DNA of 64,000 nucleotides from Cryptomeria japonica (taxonomy: Eukaryota; Streptophyta; Pinopsida; Cupressales; Cupressaceae): positions 607,953,677 through 608,017,676 of the forward strand of contig NC_081405.1 of NCBI RefSeq assembly GCF_030272615.1, in the 5' to 3' direction. The notes beneath the pieces were generated by a model. That model was not told the origin of the DNA. It searched no databases and saw nothing but the letters and a program-made list of their open reading frames with translations. Position numbers and translations under genes: made by a program. Of this stretch, positions 1 through 11,680 are shown piece by piece (the first letter of the stretch is position 1; each line of letters starts with the position of its first letter).

Positions 1-95
1 TTTCATCGTATATGTATATGAACCTGGACTGATATTTGCTCTAGGAAATTGAGCGATTTCTTATGATCGAATTACAGGAATGTTGCGTCAATTAC

Positions 96-183
96 CTTTG
101 TCTCTCTGCTTCGGTTGAGATTTCCTTCTCTCAATAAGCTCTGCGACACTAGATGCAATTTGCGCCACAGCTCTCCTTGATCT
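96..183 (-). pseudogene. TNL resistance gene, short second exon (copy 1, frameshifted)
   Basis: On the minus strand an acceptor (..CATCGTAG) precedes AGATCAAGGAGAGC and a donor-like GGTAATTG closes the block near 96. In the paralogue at 49032-49120 the same exon joins the TIR exon in phase to give GDQGELLERIASN, the kind of linker found between the TIR and NB-ARC domains. In this copy one base is missing within the CTG-TGG stretch, so the frame is lost after GEL. An NB-ARC exon would lie to the left of the window and cannot be seen. Assignment as exon rather than intron rests on the in-phase splice sites and the similarity of both copies. Confidence 0.55.
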
Positions 184-499
184 CTACGATGCACACAATA
201 AATCTCTTATTCAATTTTATACGCACAATATTAATTAGAAAACTTAAAATTTAAAATGAACAACTAATCTCGTAACCTAATAGCATGCGCTACAGATATA
301 ATGTTTTAAAATCCACGGCAGACTATGAAATTAGCAAATTTCTCTCCTCCAATTTGAGGTATCAAAAGAAATTGATGGCAAAATGGTACATGCTTTTTTC
401 ATAGACTTTAGATTACATCGACTCTTGATTTACTCATTACATCTAAGTGAAAGCATGAATTTCGTTAACTGAAGAAAACAAAGCAATAAATAATTATAC

Positions 500-966
500 C
501 CTCTAAAAATATAGCCCTTGATATATGAAGTGCTTTCCTCCACTCATCAACTGTATCGACCTCAAATTTCCCAGAGTGCTTATGCTTTTGAAAGGCTGGA
601 GCATACACACTATCTTTGTCTTTCATTCGGAGCTCCGAAGGCTTAACTCCACAAAATACAGGTATGATGGGAGCCCCAGTTTTGAGGATCAGATTCAGCT
701 CCTTCTGCATAATTCACAGACATAATGACAATATGTAGAGATGCGGAGTAAATAGCGTCCTCTATTGACTGAGGTATGCTGTTCCCAACTTGGATTGATT
801 TCTTGTCAACGAAGACCTTCAATCCCTTATTCTCAACATTATGAAAGATTAGGCTTGCTACGGTTTTCTTCACATCTGCACCTCGATGGTTAAGGAATAC
901 GTCATAGTATTGTGCAGCGAGAGAAATAGATTTTGGGTTATTGTAAGCATGCTCATCATTTTCCAT
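500..966 (-). pseudogene. TIR-domain exon 1 of a TNL-type resistance gene (copy 1)
   Basis: The minus strand encodes a TIR domain. YDVFLNHRGADVK is the first conserved TIR block, DKKSIQVGNSIPQSIEDAI the second, and IIPVFCGVKPSELR the later PVFYxVxPS-type block. TIR domains of plant immune receptors act as NADases upstream of cell-death signalling; that is family knowledge, not shown here. The nearest plausible start is the ATG at 964-966, about 24 codons before the domain. Compared with copy 2, 17 bases are missing near 704, deleting the SSWCL part of the YAESSWCLKEL motif and shifting frame. A further 10-base deletion lies near 530. A donor GGGTATAA ends the exon at 500. This is a pseudogene or gene fragment; no NB-ARC or LRR follows in the window. 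Confidence 0.85.
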
Positions 967-1307
967 GGTAACAGGGCAGGTGAGAGCAAGGCAAAGAGAC
1001 GGGCAAAACATTATTTCAGGAAGGCACAGAAGATTGGTTATTTCCATGGCAGCAAGACAATACAATCAGAGAAGACTGATTATTTGCATGGGAGCAAGGC
1101 GAGATAGGCAGTTTACAGTTATATAGACCAGGGATTATGACTCTTGAGGCTTGTACGTGTACAATGTAAATAGAACCAGGGCCTAATACAGGCTCTTCAG
1201 ATTTGTTGAAAATCAAATTTTGTTGAATGCGCGTGTAATTATGAGGACTTCCACTTGTGGCAGGACTCCTAGCTCTTCAGATTTGTTGTAGCAGGACTCC
1301 ACGTGTA

Positions 1308-1609
1308 ATTATAGAGGTTGTAGCCTCTACACCTACCTATTCATATTTTCAACATGCAATTCATGCATCATATTTAAGTTACTGCGTGGGCAACATACTT
1401 TATTTGTAAGAAAAATAATAAAAACTATTTATCAAACTATTTTTTAGAATAAAGATTATTCACATAAAGAAACTAACAGTCCTAAATATTTAACTGGAGG
1501 TGGGTTTCTTATGCAGTGTGTTTAGCAGTGGAACTCCCAGTAAGCCTTCGTAATGATTGAACTTCATGTTTCGATGGTGGAACTAACAGTTCAGAATCAG
1601 TTTCCGACA
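1308..1609 (-). mobile_element. Truncated copia-type 3' LTR (minus)
   Basis: The block matches 26180-26485 closely. Read on the minus strand, a purine tract (about 1611-1618) precedes an LTR start TGTCGGAAAC at 1609. The LTR runs toward lower coordinates and stops abruptly at 1308 beside the TNL upstream region, so its U5 end is missing. From 1610 to about 1790 the sequence continues into the element's 3' internal region, again matching the 26.5-kb copy. No coding frame survives. Confidence 0.75.
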
Positions 1610-1799
1610 TACCCCCCTTGATGCTGAGATTCACAATTTTATTTCGAACCTTTGAAAAACTGAATCTTTGCAACTCGATGTGGCCTTAAAAGATAACTTG
1701 ATGTGGCAAAGTCCAAACTCTTGCAACTCACTGTGCAACATCAATCATAGCAAGAAGTCATCAACTACTTATAACATGGTCCAAAAACAACTTATAACC

Positions 1800-4700
1800 T
1801 TGATTAAAAACTTATTGATAACTTAACTAAATCACCATCAATCCTTAATTTAAAAGTGAACCATGCTAGACAAAAAATATATTATTTGACATTTTGGATG
1901 TAGGTAATTTTATTTTCCAAACTTGCTGATGGAAAATGGAGTTTCAATATTAGATTTAGATTTTTTTGGGGACCAACACTTTAACACAAATTGTGTGGTA
2001 TGATTAATGACCATTTTAAATACAAATTGTATGATTTTTCATTGCAAAAATCTTGCACACAATCAAATCGAGAAACTGCACTCTTGTTTATATGATGGAT
2101 TATGGAAATCTCTTAGTATTGCCTTCTTTCTTTTGACAAATTTCTGTTATTGGAGTTGCCACTGCACTTCACTCTAGGATTCAAATATATATATTTTTTT
2201 ACTGTTATTTATTCATCAACATTTAAAATTTGAAATTTGATTTTGATCTTTTTCTTTGTTAGATTTGTTTTTTCATTTGTTCCAATTTATGATTCAAGGA
2301 TTTTGGAATAATGGTTTAGGTTTTGGATGGAAAGAGTTATATTAGCAACCTTATTGTAAGGATTCACATAGCCCCTAATTTAATGCTTTTATTAAATGGA
2401 GCTACCATCAATATTGGCAAGCTACCATTAACATCATTATATTTCTTGATTGATGGATAAAAAGGAACTTGATATCTACGATTCATACAAAATTATTATA
2501 GTTCATAAGTACCTTGCTCATGTAGGCCTAATCTTTATCTTTTATATTCTATTCTTTTATATATTTCATTTGTAATGTGGTTTTTATCATTTTTGAAAAA
2601 GATATTGTATCATTTTTGTGTAGTTAAAAATGATCAATTTTTGGTATCTTAACTTCTACAAAAAGTTTACTTTGACAAAAGTGGATGATCTTAGTTGATA
2701 GGATATTGGGGCTTTCCCCTTCTTAATTCTTGTTGTTGATTGATCACTTTTAGTGAAGATTTGATCCATGGTATAGTCTTTATTAACATGTTTCATATCA
2801 TCCCTGTCATTTATTTGATCATCTTTGTATCCAAAAAGGAAAGTGTCTTATATGGGGATATGAAGGTTTTAGGGGTATGATATGATTAGGTTCCAATAGG
2901 TCTCTTATCCATGTTATAATTAGTTTCTTATTTTAGGACTTTAGGGATGTCCACTCCACTTTAGAAGGTTGCAATTTATTCTTCAATGCTTCCAACACTT
3001 TATCTAATTTAATAATCTTCTTAAAGGAGAAATTACAAAGGATCTCCACCACAACTCATATATGATATTTCAAATAGGATAGAGGATATATAATTTTCTC
3101 TACCATAGATATTATAGGAGACAAACTCATTCCTTGTAATGCCACTTGGTCCTATTGTCTATCCTCGAGTAGCTGTTTTATTTGCAACTCTAATAAGACA
3201 ATGTTGTCTTGAAGAAAGGGAGAGGGGAATCTCAATTAGACTAGTTGTTCCATGCATCCTGTCATCAAATTTATTGTGTGAGTCAAGGTGTTTATACTTT
3301 TCTTTTCAATGTTGTTTTTTATAACTTAAGAACTCAATTAACTTACTAGCTACTCGTCTCCTATTACCAACTCCTACTACACATAGATCATCTTTGGTTG
3401 TGCTACATAGCTTCTGCAAGAGTAATTGAGCATCTACAACATCTGGCACAACAAATGTGAGCATTTGTTCTATGATACTACTCACCTCCATGCTTAAATT
3501 TTGTGAATCTGTGATGAATCTTAGCTTGGTCTTCAGATGAGTGGCTATGTCTTTAATTCTCTCCTAGTGTGAAAATATAATTATTAGATCATGAGGATAA
3601 TATGATTTTGCCAAGACTAGTAGGATAATTCATCCTTTTGTTTCTATAGTTGTTGGTCCATGGCTTGAATTTCATGCTCAAGTTGATGTTGTATGCCTTT
3701 GGAGTTTGAGAAACTTTATAGTATTTCATATAGTTTTGTTGGGTGTTGTGGTATTGTCATTGATGTGAACCCTCAGTGTTGTGCATATTCAGGTGATTAA
3801 TGTCTCTTATGGAGTTATTTTATTATAATTGATGTGTTGTAATTAATGTGAAATACATATGTGTGCTAAGGAGATGGTGTAGATGGTTGATGGAGGCCTG
3901 CCAGGATAACCATACCCAACTATGTGATGACACTCTTACCTTATGTTCACTAGTGTGCACTTTTTGTTGATTTTGCTTGGAGCACTATTGTGGGAGTCAT
4001 ATCTATTTTTTATGCTTTTTGTGAGTACCTAATATTCATTTTAGATAATGTGACACATGATGGATTGCAAGGATTTAGTTTCATTGGTGCTCCAATTGTT
4101 CTCTTGTATTTACTCCATATCATGTTCCAGATGAATCCTCTTTCTTTTTGTTGGATCATTCATGTATCTCTTGGACCCTATGTGGTCATATGTATTATTT
4201 TCTTTAGTATGTCTTGATGGAAGAATGTAATTGATGTGAACCTTGTGTATTTTTCACCTAATATTTATTAGAAGGGTCTTCCATTTGAAGTAGACTAGAC
4301 ATCTAGCCCATTAGGGGTGAACTCCGATATAAATTTTGGTGTTCATTTGGTTCCTTTTTATTTTGGATGTATGAATGGAATTATGGTTAAAATGTATAAT
4401 GTAATATAGGTGATATTAAACTTAATTGTATGTATGAGGCTATTAATCAAATGTAGTAATATGGATTATGATGGATGCAACTTAGTGATGTAATGTAGCT
4501 AATGTCAGATGTAAATATTCAATCATGCTAGTTAAATCTCTTATGAAATTTAATTTCTATGTCCTTGTGGTAATAATTTTATCATGAGTAGGTTTAATCA
4601 TTCTCATTGTTAATTGGATTAATAAACCTTAATGTTACTTGGATTAATCGAGTAATCTTCATTGGAAACCCTTTAGGTGTTTAAGTTAAGTCTTCCGCTT

Positions 4701-4849
4701 GTGAAAATGTTATTGCAATATTTAATTAAATGCATCTTTAATTTCTTTAATATTTAAAAATAAATTATTTTCACTCTTTTCGAGAGTTTTAGTTGAATCC
4801 TTTAGGGTTTCTTGGAGGGGCATTACACATTGCTGGAGAATTGAAAGAA
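1800..4849. other. AT-rich intergenic DNA without a recognisable gene
   Basis: Frames are short and interrupted on both strands. The only structure I can support is a dispersed repeat at 2640-2895, listed separately. A TGTTGGGTGTTG start near 3738 and a GGGGCATTACA end near 4828 could bracket an LTR upstream of the copia remnant. I could not find a matching second copy, so this is not called. Confidence 0.6.
2640..2895. repeat. Dispersed repeat R1, uninterrupted copy
   Basis: This ~255-bp segment is collinear with 38041-38223 followed by 46989-47085, the two flanks of the full-length LINE. It spans the exact insertion point as continuous sequence (..CCTGTCATTTATTTGATCATC..). It therefore acts as a paralogous empty site. 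I do not recognise the repeat itself and it has no coding frame. Confidence 0.8.
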
Positions 4850-6175
4850 GATGAGGTTGTAAAAAAGGCACTCTGATCTCCTCCTAAAACTTGTAGTTAT
4901 AAAGTATCTAGTATAGAAGAAGGTAAAGAATTGGATAATTATCTAATTGATCAATTATATGGTTCTCTAGCAATATTTGAGATGAAATAAATTAACAAAG
5001 ATACTCCTAAGAGTGAAACAACATTCAAAGTCAGTTGAAAGGTAGAATACATGATGTTGTTAATCAACATAATGACTTTGATGAAGTTGAGGAAAACTTT
5101 GTAAGAATATTAAAGAAAGGTATTAGAAAGTATAAAGGTAAGTTACCTTACAAATATTTTGATTATGGAGAATTGGTAATTTTGTATCCAAGTGTATCTT
5201 TAGAGAATAAGTAGATACAAACAAAAGAGCCAAGTTTAAAAGAAGTTTGTATTCCAAGGAAAACAATTGTTCCTCAAAATATAAGGATTAGGATTATTAA
5301 AATGACGTAACACTATCATGGCCCTGAAATTTGGTGACAAAAAGGGTGATGTTGGAAAATGTAAGAGTTTTGGTACCTTGTACACTTACAAAAACAATGA
5401 AAAGTCAATGATTGTGTCGAATGCCTTTCATACAAAATAAGAGTAAATTTTTTGTGTGATTGACAATGAGAACTTTCATCATATGACTAATGATAAAGGA
5501 AATTTCATTAGCCTTAATATATGGAATGGAGGATCAGTTAAGTTTGGTGACAAAGGGTGTAGTTAAATTTGTGGAAAAGGTACCATAAAAATTGATGGAA
5601 AAGAATAAGTTAAAGGATGTTCTTTATGCGAAAAGAATGAAACATAATCTTTTTAGTGTTAGTTAGATGAGAATAGTAGAGGGTACAATATTACATTTAA
5701 TAACAAGGGTTGTGAAATCAAAAAATGGAATACTAGCAAATTAGTTGTAGAAGAAACTAGGATTGATGGGAAATTTTTCCATCTAAAGCAAACAAATTGA
5801 AGTTGTTTGATGGATGAAACCATTGAATGTTGGTTATATAAAAAGAGCATTGACCACATGAATTATGATAACATGGTTAAGATCAACTCATATAATAAGG
5901 GATATGAAAATATAATCAAGCTTACAAATACCCTATGGAAGGAACATCAAATTGGAAATAAGACTAAAACAATTTTCATGAACAAAGAATATTTTACTAA
6001 CAAACGTTTGGAGTTGATACACATTGACCTATGTCAACCTACTAGAACACAAGGAATCAATGGTGAAAGGTAGTTTAAATTTCTTATTGATGATTATTTT
6101 ATAATGATTTGGGTTAAATTTTTGAGACATAAATTAAAAGATCTATATAATTTTGAAGCTTTTAAAACTATGGTT
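4850..6175 (+). pseudogene. Ty1/copia Gag-protease-integrase (5' half, degenerate)
   Basis: The reading is broken by many stops but shows copia order. A Gag end with LIDQLYGSLAIFEMK (near 4950) comes first, then a decayed zinc-knuckle zone near 5150. A protease-like stretch near 5460 reads VIDNENFHHMTNDKG, where the usual catalytic D-S/T-G is replaced. A GAG-pre-integrase stretch with IDHMNYDNM lies near 5845, and the integrase start has LELIHIDLCQP near 6015 and FLIDDY. The integrase is cut at 6175 by a LINE and resumes at 9964. No LTRs could be assigned. The element is dead. Confidence 0.8.
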
Positions 6176-6384
6176 TTTGAATAAGGGAAAATAGGTTTTG
6201 ATTGGCCCTTGAAACCCATTACAACCAAAAGATAAAAAGATATACATTAAAGTGCAAAAAAACACAAAAGACATCAACCAAGAAAAGGATAGCTGATAAG
6301 CAAAAAAGCCAGCAAACTAGAGACAGCTAACAAAAAATAGGACCGACAAAGAAATAGCCCAGGCTAGGTTAAGTTATGAAGCAT

Positions 6385-6888
6385 CTAAGCGGCTTCCAGA
6401 TCTAGTTGTTCCATATTATCAGCCGCCTGCTTGATATCATCAATTTCGTTGGTTTGGCTTTGCATCTTTTTGGTGCTTGCACAAGTTCTTCTGCCCAACC
6501 CTATCTCCTTATCATCAGGGGTATCTTCCTTCACATCAATGATGCCTATCGAGGCCTCATCCCCATGGTCATTCTCAAGCTTACTAATAAGAGCCTTCAT
6601 ACTAGTAGAGGCAACCTTAAGGATCTTATGAATTTTCTCAGCAATCTTCTTGAGCGTGCTTTCAGCTCCTTCAAGTCTTTTTTCAGTAGCCCCTACTCTT
6701 TTCGCCAAGACTTGGAAGCTATTGCGATGAGCATTAATAATCTCCTCAACATTACTAATAGATTTGGTAATCTCATTGAGACATTTGGAGAGAGAGTTAA
6801 ATTTACCCAAGCCAATAGTTTCTAAGGTCTCAATTTTTCTGGCTTCCTGTGCTTGCTTGGTTTTTATGCTCGTAATTTCCTTATGCAA
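6385..6888 (-). pseudogene. Coiled-coil frame at the 3' end of LINE3
   Basis: An open frame of 167 codons on the minus strand encodes a strongly helical, heptad-like protein (LETIGLGKFNSLSKCLNEI, then VGATEKRLEGAESTLKKIAEK). An acidic stretch IDVKEDTPDDKE lies in the C-terminal third, and the frame ends with EQLDLEAA. There is no signal peptide or membrane segment. It lies downstream of the ORF3 frame inside the LINE and probably was its C-terminal part, now separated by stops. Its role is unknown; a coiled coil could serve in multimerisation of a LINE ribonucleoprotein, but that is inference. A similar helix-rich fragment occurs in the insertion at 49606-50434. Confidence 0.5.
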
Positions 6889-7149
6889 CTAGAGGAACAC
6901 TTTGTTGAAGCTATCCATGCAATTTTTGATGTAAAGATCGATATCCAAATGGTGGCCTTCCTAGGTCTTATCACCAGCAGGTTCTAAATTCACCTCAAGA
7001 CCCACCTCCCTGACATCAGAGCTGTGAGCTTCTTTCATGGTCGTGTCCTCCCCAACCAGACCCTTATCCTTAAAACCAGCCATGAGAGGCGACCGATTCT
7101 GGGTTTCCACATCCTCATTTTTGGGAGTTTTCCTTTTCTACTTCTAGCT

Positions 7150-7940
7150 CAAGAGGATTTGGACCTCCTCACTTTCAGTATCCATGTTGTCATCCGTCTC
7201 ATTTTCCTCCTCATACCAACTATCATCATCATCCCCCCTCTGCTTCCTTTTGGCCAGCCCTTTGTTCTATAGCTCATGCCTTGTTTTTCTTTTTCTCTTG
7301 CTGGACCCAACAATTTGGGCGTCATCCTCTCCCTCAGCTTCTGTATCATATCTATCACCATCCTCATTATTAGAGTCGTCCAAATCCTCTTCCGACTCAG
7401 AAACGTCGGCAATGTTCAGATGGACGGTAGTATTCTTAATGTGATTATACAAAATCACCATCAGACCCTCATGCATAGCTAGATTGGTATTCGGTTTGGA
7501 AATTGCATCCTTTATCCCAGCATTTAGGGCACATAAAAGATAGTATGGAATGAAAATTTTCTCTTTATACCAAAAATGGTTAAGAATGACAAAATGATAG
7601 TTGTAAACCCTAATAAATCTACCATCTAAAGTGATAAATTCCATAATAGCAAACAAAAATCTTTGCCAATTAACTTAATTACCTTTGGCGAGTAGTAAGT
7701 ATGGCTTCCCTTCACCAATCTGGCTTTCTCCTCATCATGCTTAGGAAATTTCTTCACAATCGCATATGAAATCTTCCTATCCCTATAAAACTTGATGTCG
7801 TCCATCGGAAGACCCATAGCCTCAGTGATCATAGTTTAGGTCACCTTGACCTTCCTGATGCCAATGATCAATGTGCCTTTATTCCAACTATTTTTAAAAA
7901 TTCTTGTAATTTCGGGCCATTTTTTCATGCATTCTCTCCA
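7150..7940 (-). pseudogene. ORF3 of LINE3, unknown transposon-associated protein
   Basis: Minus-strand frames joined by at least one frameshift (near 7640) give a protein with MGLPMDDIKFYRDRKISYA near its start. It goes on through TLDGRFIRVYNYHFVILNHF, then IPYYLLCALNAGIKDAI and MHEGLMVILYNHI. It ends in an acidic tract (SESEEDLDDSNNEDGD) and a basic KRKRK cluster that could act as a nuclear signal. The pattern (GLP..KFYxDRKIS, TLDGRF..YxYHF, PYYLL, HEGL) resembles proteins I associate with plant repetitive elements, but I cannot name a family securely. It sits downstream of RNase H, where L1-type LINEs normally have only 3' UTR. The 16-bp TSD shows it moved with the LINE. Confidence 0.5.
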
Positions 7941-8379
7941 TGAAATTAGTCATCTTGGTAGCTTGAAGTACCGCCCAGACCTGAGGCTAATTCCTCCATT
8001 TATCAATAGTGGTAGCCTCTATTCTGTTGCGATTTCCACCCATATTGTTATTGATGTCTGTCAACTGTGAATTCTTGCAAATACCTTTCTTCGCTATGAA
8101 CTTTCTATGAGAAACTACTAGAAGCCTATGGAAATTTCTAATTTTTCTACTCGATAGGGAAAAAATCACCCATAAAGCATGCAAGGTGATCCTACAATTA
8201 TTATTGTACCTCCTTCTCGACTGTATACAAAATCGATTCCTGCTGCCACGACCTCCCCTATCATCTCAGGAAATGATTTAAAATCCATCCTGCTTACCAT
8301 GCAATCTTTCATAAGTTGAGATGCCACATGACACACAAGGGAGCTCCCTCTCTCTATTCCAGATCTTGATTTGCTCGCT

Positions 8380-8630
8380 CCATACTGCCTCATTGGCAGC
8401 CTAGTCAGCACACCTATTGGCCTCTCTGTAGTCATGGGAAATGTGGCACTTATCAAACCCCTCAAGTAACTCCTTGGCATAATCAATGATGTTTTTAATC
8501 ATCCACGAGGGTTGTTGTTTACCAAGGAGGCAATTAATAATGTTTGTAGAGTCACCTTCCAACCATAACAAAAGCCAGCACCATTCTGGATAACTCCAAC
8601 ACAACCAGCAGGCCCTGTGTTGGCTTTAGG
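8380..8630 (-). pseudogene. LINE3 RNase H domain (degenerate)
   Basis: One minus-strand frame contains WLEGDSTNIINCLLG and SHDYREANRCAD. These match the internal EGD/DS block and the final REANxxAD block of the RNase H carried by many plant L1 elements. The N-terminal strand block lies in another frame near 8600-8700, so at least one frameshift is present. It follows the zf-RVT region as expected and precedes the unusual ORF3. Confidence 0.75.
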
Positions 8631-8699
8631 AACACCATTAATGTTAGCATTAAACTAATAATTAGGGGGAAAAGACCAACTTCACATACTTCTTTTGAT

Positions 8700-9960
8700 T
8701 TTGTTGATGTTGGTGCCCATGTAGGTTGGGATTTCCAGCTCTTGATAACATCAAAGTCCTCCTTATTATTATAGCAATGCTGTCCCCTGGCCATCACATT
8801 CTCAACAAAATTATATTTTATCTTGGCCCACACCACTTCAAAGGTGTTAATATCATTCCTAAAGATTATGTTATTCCTCTCATTCTATATACCCCAAAGG
8901 ATATGAGTGAAGGAAAACTTTCATAAATTTCTTATGGTCGAATTATTAGTAGTGTAGTGCTAGCTTCTGAAATAGTCTTGAACCCTAGATACAAGGACAC
9001 AAAGACAATGTATAAAGATATGGTTCACTGATTCCTCATCATTGAGACAAAGATAGCATCTGTTGGGGATGCAGAAACCCCTCTTTCTCAATTTATCAGT
9101 AGTTGGAATCTTATTTTGCAAAAGAATCCATAAAAAGATATTGATTTTAGGAGTCAAACTTGGATACCATGCCTTAGGCCAGCAAGGAGTAGGGTCTTGG
9201 GACTGAGCCAGCATAAAGACAACAAATAAAATAGAATAAATCCCTAAAGAGGTCCCGCTCCACATCTTGTGTTCTTCCCTTCAGGTATTTAAGATTGCAT
9301 GGTTGATCATTAAGTTTACCTTCTTTAGGTTGGGATCAATAGAGGTGAGGTCCATCCACTTTTGATCTTTCCAGTAATCGGCCAGTTTAGCACCGAACTT
9401 CTCATTACAATTCTGGATGAGCATTTGAGAGGCACACTTATTAAGAGGGGCTCCTCTAATCCAAGCATCATCCTAGAATTCCACCTTCCTACCATTACCT
9501 ATGAACCATACATTACCCAAACTAACAATACCTTTAGCCTAGTTAAGATTGTTCCAAATAAAAGAGCCACTTGGTATCTTATTAGAGGCAAGGAAATCTT
9601 CCATGGTGAGAACCTCCTATAAGTACTTAGCCTTCCAGATATCATTCCATTCTCCATTTATCTGATAGGTTGTATAGATTTGTTTGGGGAGAAGAGTTTT
9701 GTTCAAGGTTATGATATTTCTCAAGCCTAGAGCCCCCACCTTTTTGGGTTTACACACATTATCCCAGGCTATGAGTGCCACTCTTTTCTTCTCCTCAACC
9801 CCAGACCATAGGAAGGATTTTTGAATTTTCTCAATAGCTTCAAAAAATTTCAAGGAATTTTTCAAGAGGCTTAAAACATACACCGGAAGACTCTGGAGAG
9901 ATGATTTTAAAAGATGGATTTTTCCAACTTGACTAAGAAGGGTACCTTTCCAACTAGCTA
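8700..9960 (-). pseudogene. LINE3 reverse transcriptase C-terminus and zf-RVT region
   Basis: Reading from 9960 downward on the minus strand, SQVGKIHLLKSSLQSLPVY matches the conserved LINE RT thumb block. FLWSGVEEKKRVALIAWD and GALGLRNIITLNKTLLPKQ follow. Around 9000-9180 are PKINIFLWILLQNKIPT and the cysteine/histidine stretch RCYLCLNDEESVNHIFIHC of a zf-RVT module. Several stops and frameshifts break the frame. The catalytic FVDD/YADD block is missing because the copy is 5'-truncated. It is a dead reverse-transcribed copy. Confidence 0.85.
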
Positions 9961-9963
9961 GTG

Positions 9964-11680
9964 TTTTAAAACTATGGTTGATAATGAGGTAGATCCAAAG
10001 ATAAAATATTTAAGGTGTGATAGAGCAAGTGAATTTAATTTGAATGAGTTTGAGAAATATTGTGAAGATCATGGTATTGGGAGACATTTATTTTCTCCTA
10101 GCACCCCTCAACATAATGTAGTTGTACAAAGAATGAATAGAACAATTCAAGTGATATCAAGAAGAATGTTGTAATATTCTAATCTTCTTGATGTATATTG
10201 AAAATATGTAGTCCATACATCTATCTATATTCTTAATAGAGTTAAGTTGAGAGTCAAGAACTATAAAACCCCTTATGAGATATGGTATGAAAGGACTCCT
10301 ACTTTTATGTATCCTAGAAATTTTGGTAGAAAATACTATATTCGAAAAGATGAATAATACTCAAGAAAGTTTGAATCAAGATATGATGAAGGAATATATA
10401 CTAGATGCTCAAGTAGAATCAAGACATATAGATGCTACAAAAAGATACTCGAGAAGATGGTTGAAAGCACAAATGTTGAAGTCAATGAATATTAGAGTCA
10501 AATTAGAAAATAACCTAAGGATTATGGACAAAAAGATCCTCTCAACATAGAAGAAGGAGAAGAAGAAGTGATAGAAGAATAAAAGAAAAAAATTTAGAGA
10601 GATCTCCTAGAACTTCATTCAAACATGTTAAGAGGAACCACTCAGGACATTAGATTATTGGTGAAAAGAATAAAGGCGTATAGAGAAAGAGAAGACTTGC
10701 AAACTAAAGTGAGAAAGAGAATATTTTTCTCCTTTCAAATATTGATCCCAAGAGTATTGTTAATTATAGAAAAGATGAAGGATGGTTGTAAATAATGGAA
10801 GAAGAGATAAATTAGATTTAAAAGAATCAAACATGGGAATTAGTCTCTAGACCAATATATAAGAATGCCATAGGAATAAAGTGGGAGTTCTAGAATAAGA
10901 TGAATGATGAAGGAGAAATGACCTGGAGTAACACAAGATTAGTTTGTAGAGGATAAATTAACATGTGGAAGGAATTTATTTCGAGGAGATGTTTGCTCCA
11001 ATAGCTAGGATGGAGGTAATCAAAATTTTTCTTTCCTTTACATCTCATAACAACTTCAAGGTTTATTATATTGATATCAAATTGTCTTTTTTGAATGGTG
11101 ATTTAGACGAAGATGTCTACATAGATAAATTGGTCGATTTCATTTATCAGAGGATCTATACATCGCGTGCACACTCAAATTATCATTGAATGGACTCAAG
11201 AAATTTGTTACATATTTGGTATACAAGGTTGGATGAGTGCTCTAGTAAATTTTTAATAAAGGTGCCACTAATAAAAATCTTTACATTATGTTTGACAAGG
11301 TAAATTTACTTATTATTTTTGTATATGGAGATCATATTAGATTATCTTTGGTAGAGATGATGTTATGCATACGATGTTTGTAGAGGAGATGTAGAAAGAA
11401 TTTTACATGTCTATGACTGGTGAGTTTTCTTTCTTTCTTGGTTTTCAAATTTCTTAGCTAGATTATGGTATCCTTATTTCTCCAAATAAGTATGTTAAAG
11501 AGATCTTGAAGGAGTTTGGTATGCAAGATTCAAAACTAGCGAGTACTCTCATTGCTACTAGTTGTCATTTGAGAAAGGATGATGAGTCACCTCAAGTTGA
11601 TTAGACTCCATATCAAGCTGAAATAGAGGACTTATTTAATAAAGATGCCATATTAAACTTATGAAAGTGGAAGGAGGTCA
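9964..11680 (+). pseudogene. Ty1/copia integrase-reverse transcriptase (3' half, degenerate)
   Basis: This continues the element cut at 6175. The integrase core resumes with KIKYLRCDRASEFNLNEF and SPSTPQHNVVVQRMNRTIQ (the usual TPQQNGVVERKN block, partly altered). Reverse transcriptase follows at about 10850-11660, with FEEMFAPIARMEVIKIFLS, IDIKLSFLNGDLDEDVYI and a decayed catalytic block (VYGD). A later KYVKEILKEFGM block is visible near 11490. Stops and frameshifts are frequent. Homology becomes unrecognisable after about 11680, and no RNase H or 3' LTR could be assigned. Confidence 0.8.

Larger units (their letters stand above)
1..1190. repeat. Segmental duplication, copy 1 (TNL locus)
   Basis: This block matches 48938-51230 in the same orientation, including coding and intronic sequence. 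For example, the opening stretch around GGACTGATATT and the TATAGACCAGGGA stretch near 1120 recur near 48961 and 51095. The second copy is longer because of an ~0.9-kb insertion in the intron. Similarity fades near 1190 here. The left end is cut by the window edge, so the true extent is unknown. Confidence 0.85.
6176..9963 (-). mobile_element. 5'-truncated L1-type LINE (LINE3) inserted in copia integrase
   Basis: A perfect 16-bp target-site duplication, TTTTAAAACTATGGTT, lies at 6160-6175 and 9964-9979. The copia integrase frame resumes directly after it. The 3.79-kb insert is read on the minus strand. It begins inside the C-terminal part of reverse transcriptase (no endonuclease or catalytic RT block). 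It continues through a zf-RVT region, RNase H, a third reading frame and a coiled-coil frame, and ends in a tail containing CAAAACCTATTTTCCCTTA followed by a short A run. The size, the 5' truncation and the long TSD are classic target-primed reverse transcription. Confidence 0.9.

Noticed and set aside
3990-4217. Hydrophobic 75-codon plus frame resembling membrane segments
   Set aside because: T-rich DNA gives hydrophobic translations by chance. There is no conserved motif or second copy.
3738-4828. Possible 5' LTR of the 4850-11680 copia element
   Set aside because: A TG-type start and CA-type end can be pointed to, but no second copy of the sequence, no clear primer site and no TSD were found.
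6406-6825. 139-codon plus-strand frame
   Set aside because: It is the antisense shadow of the coiled-coil frame of LINE3 on the minus strand.
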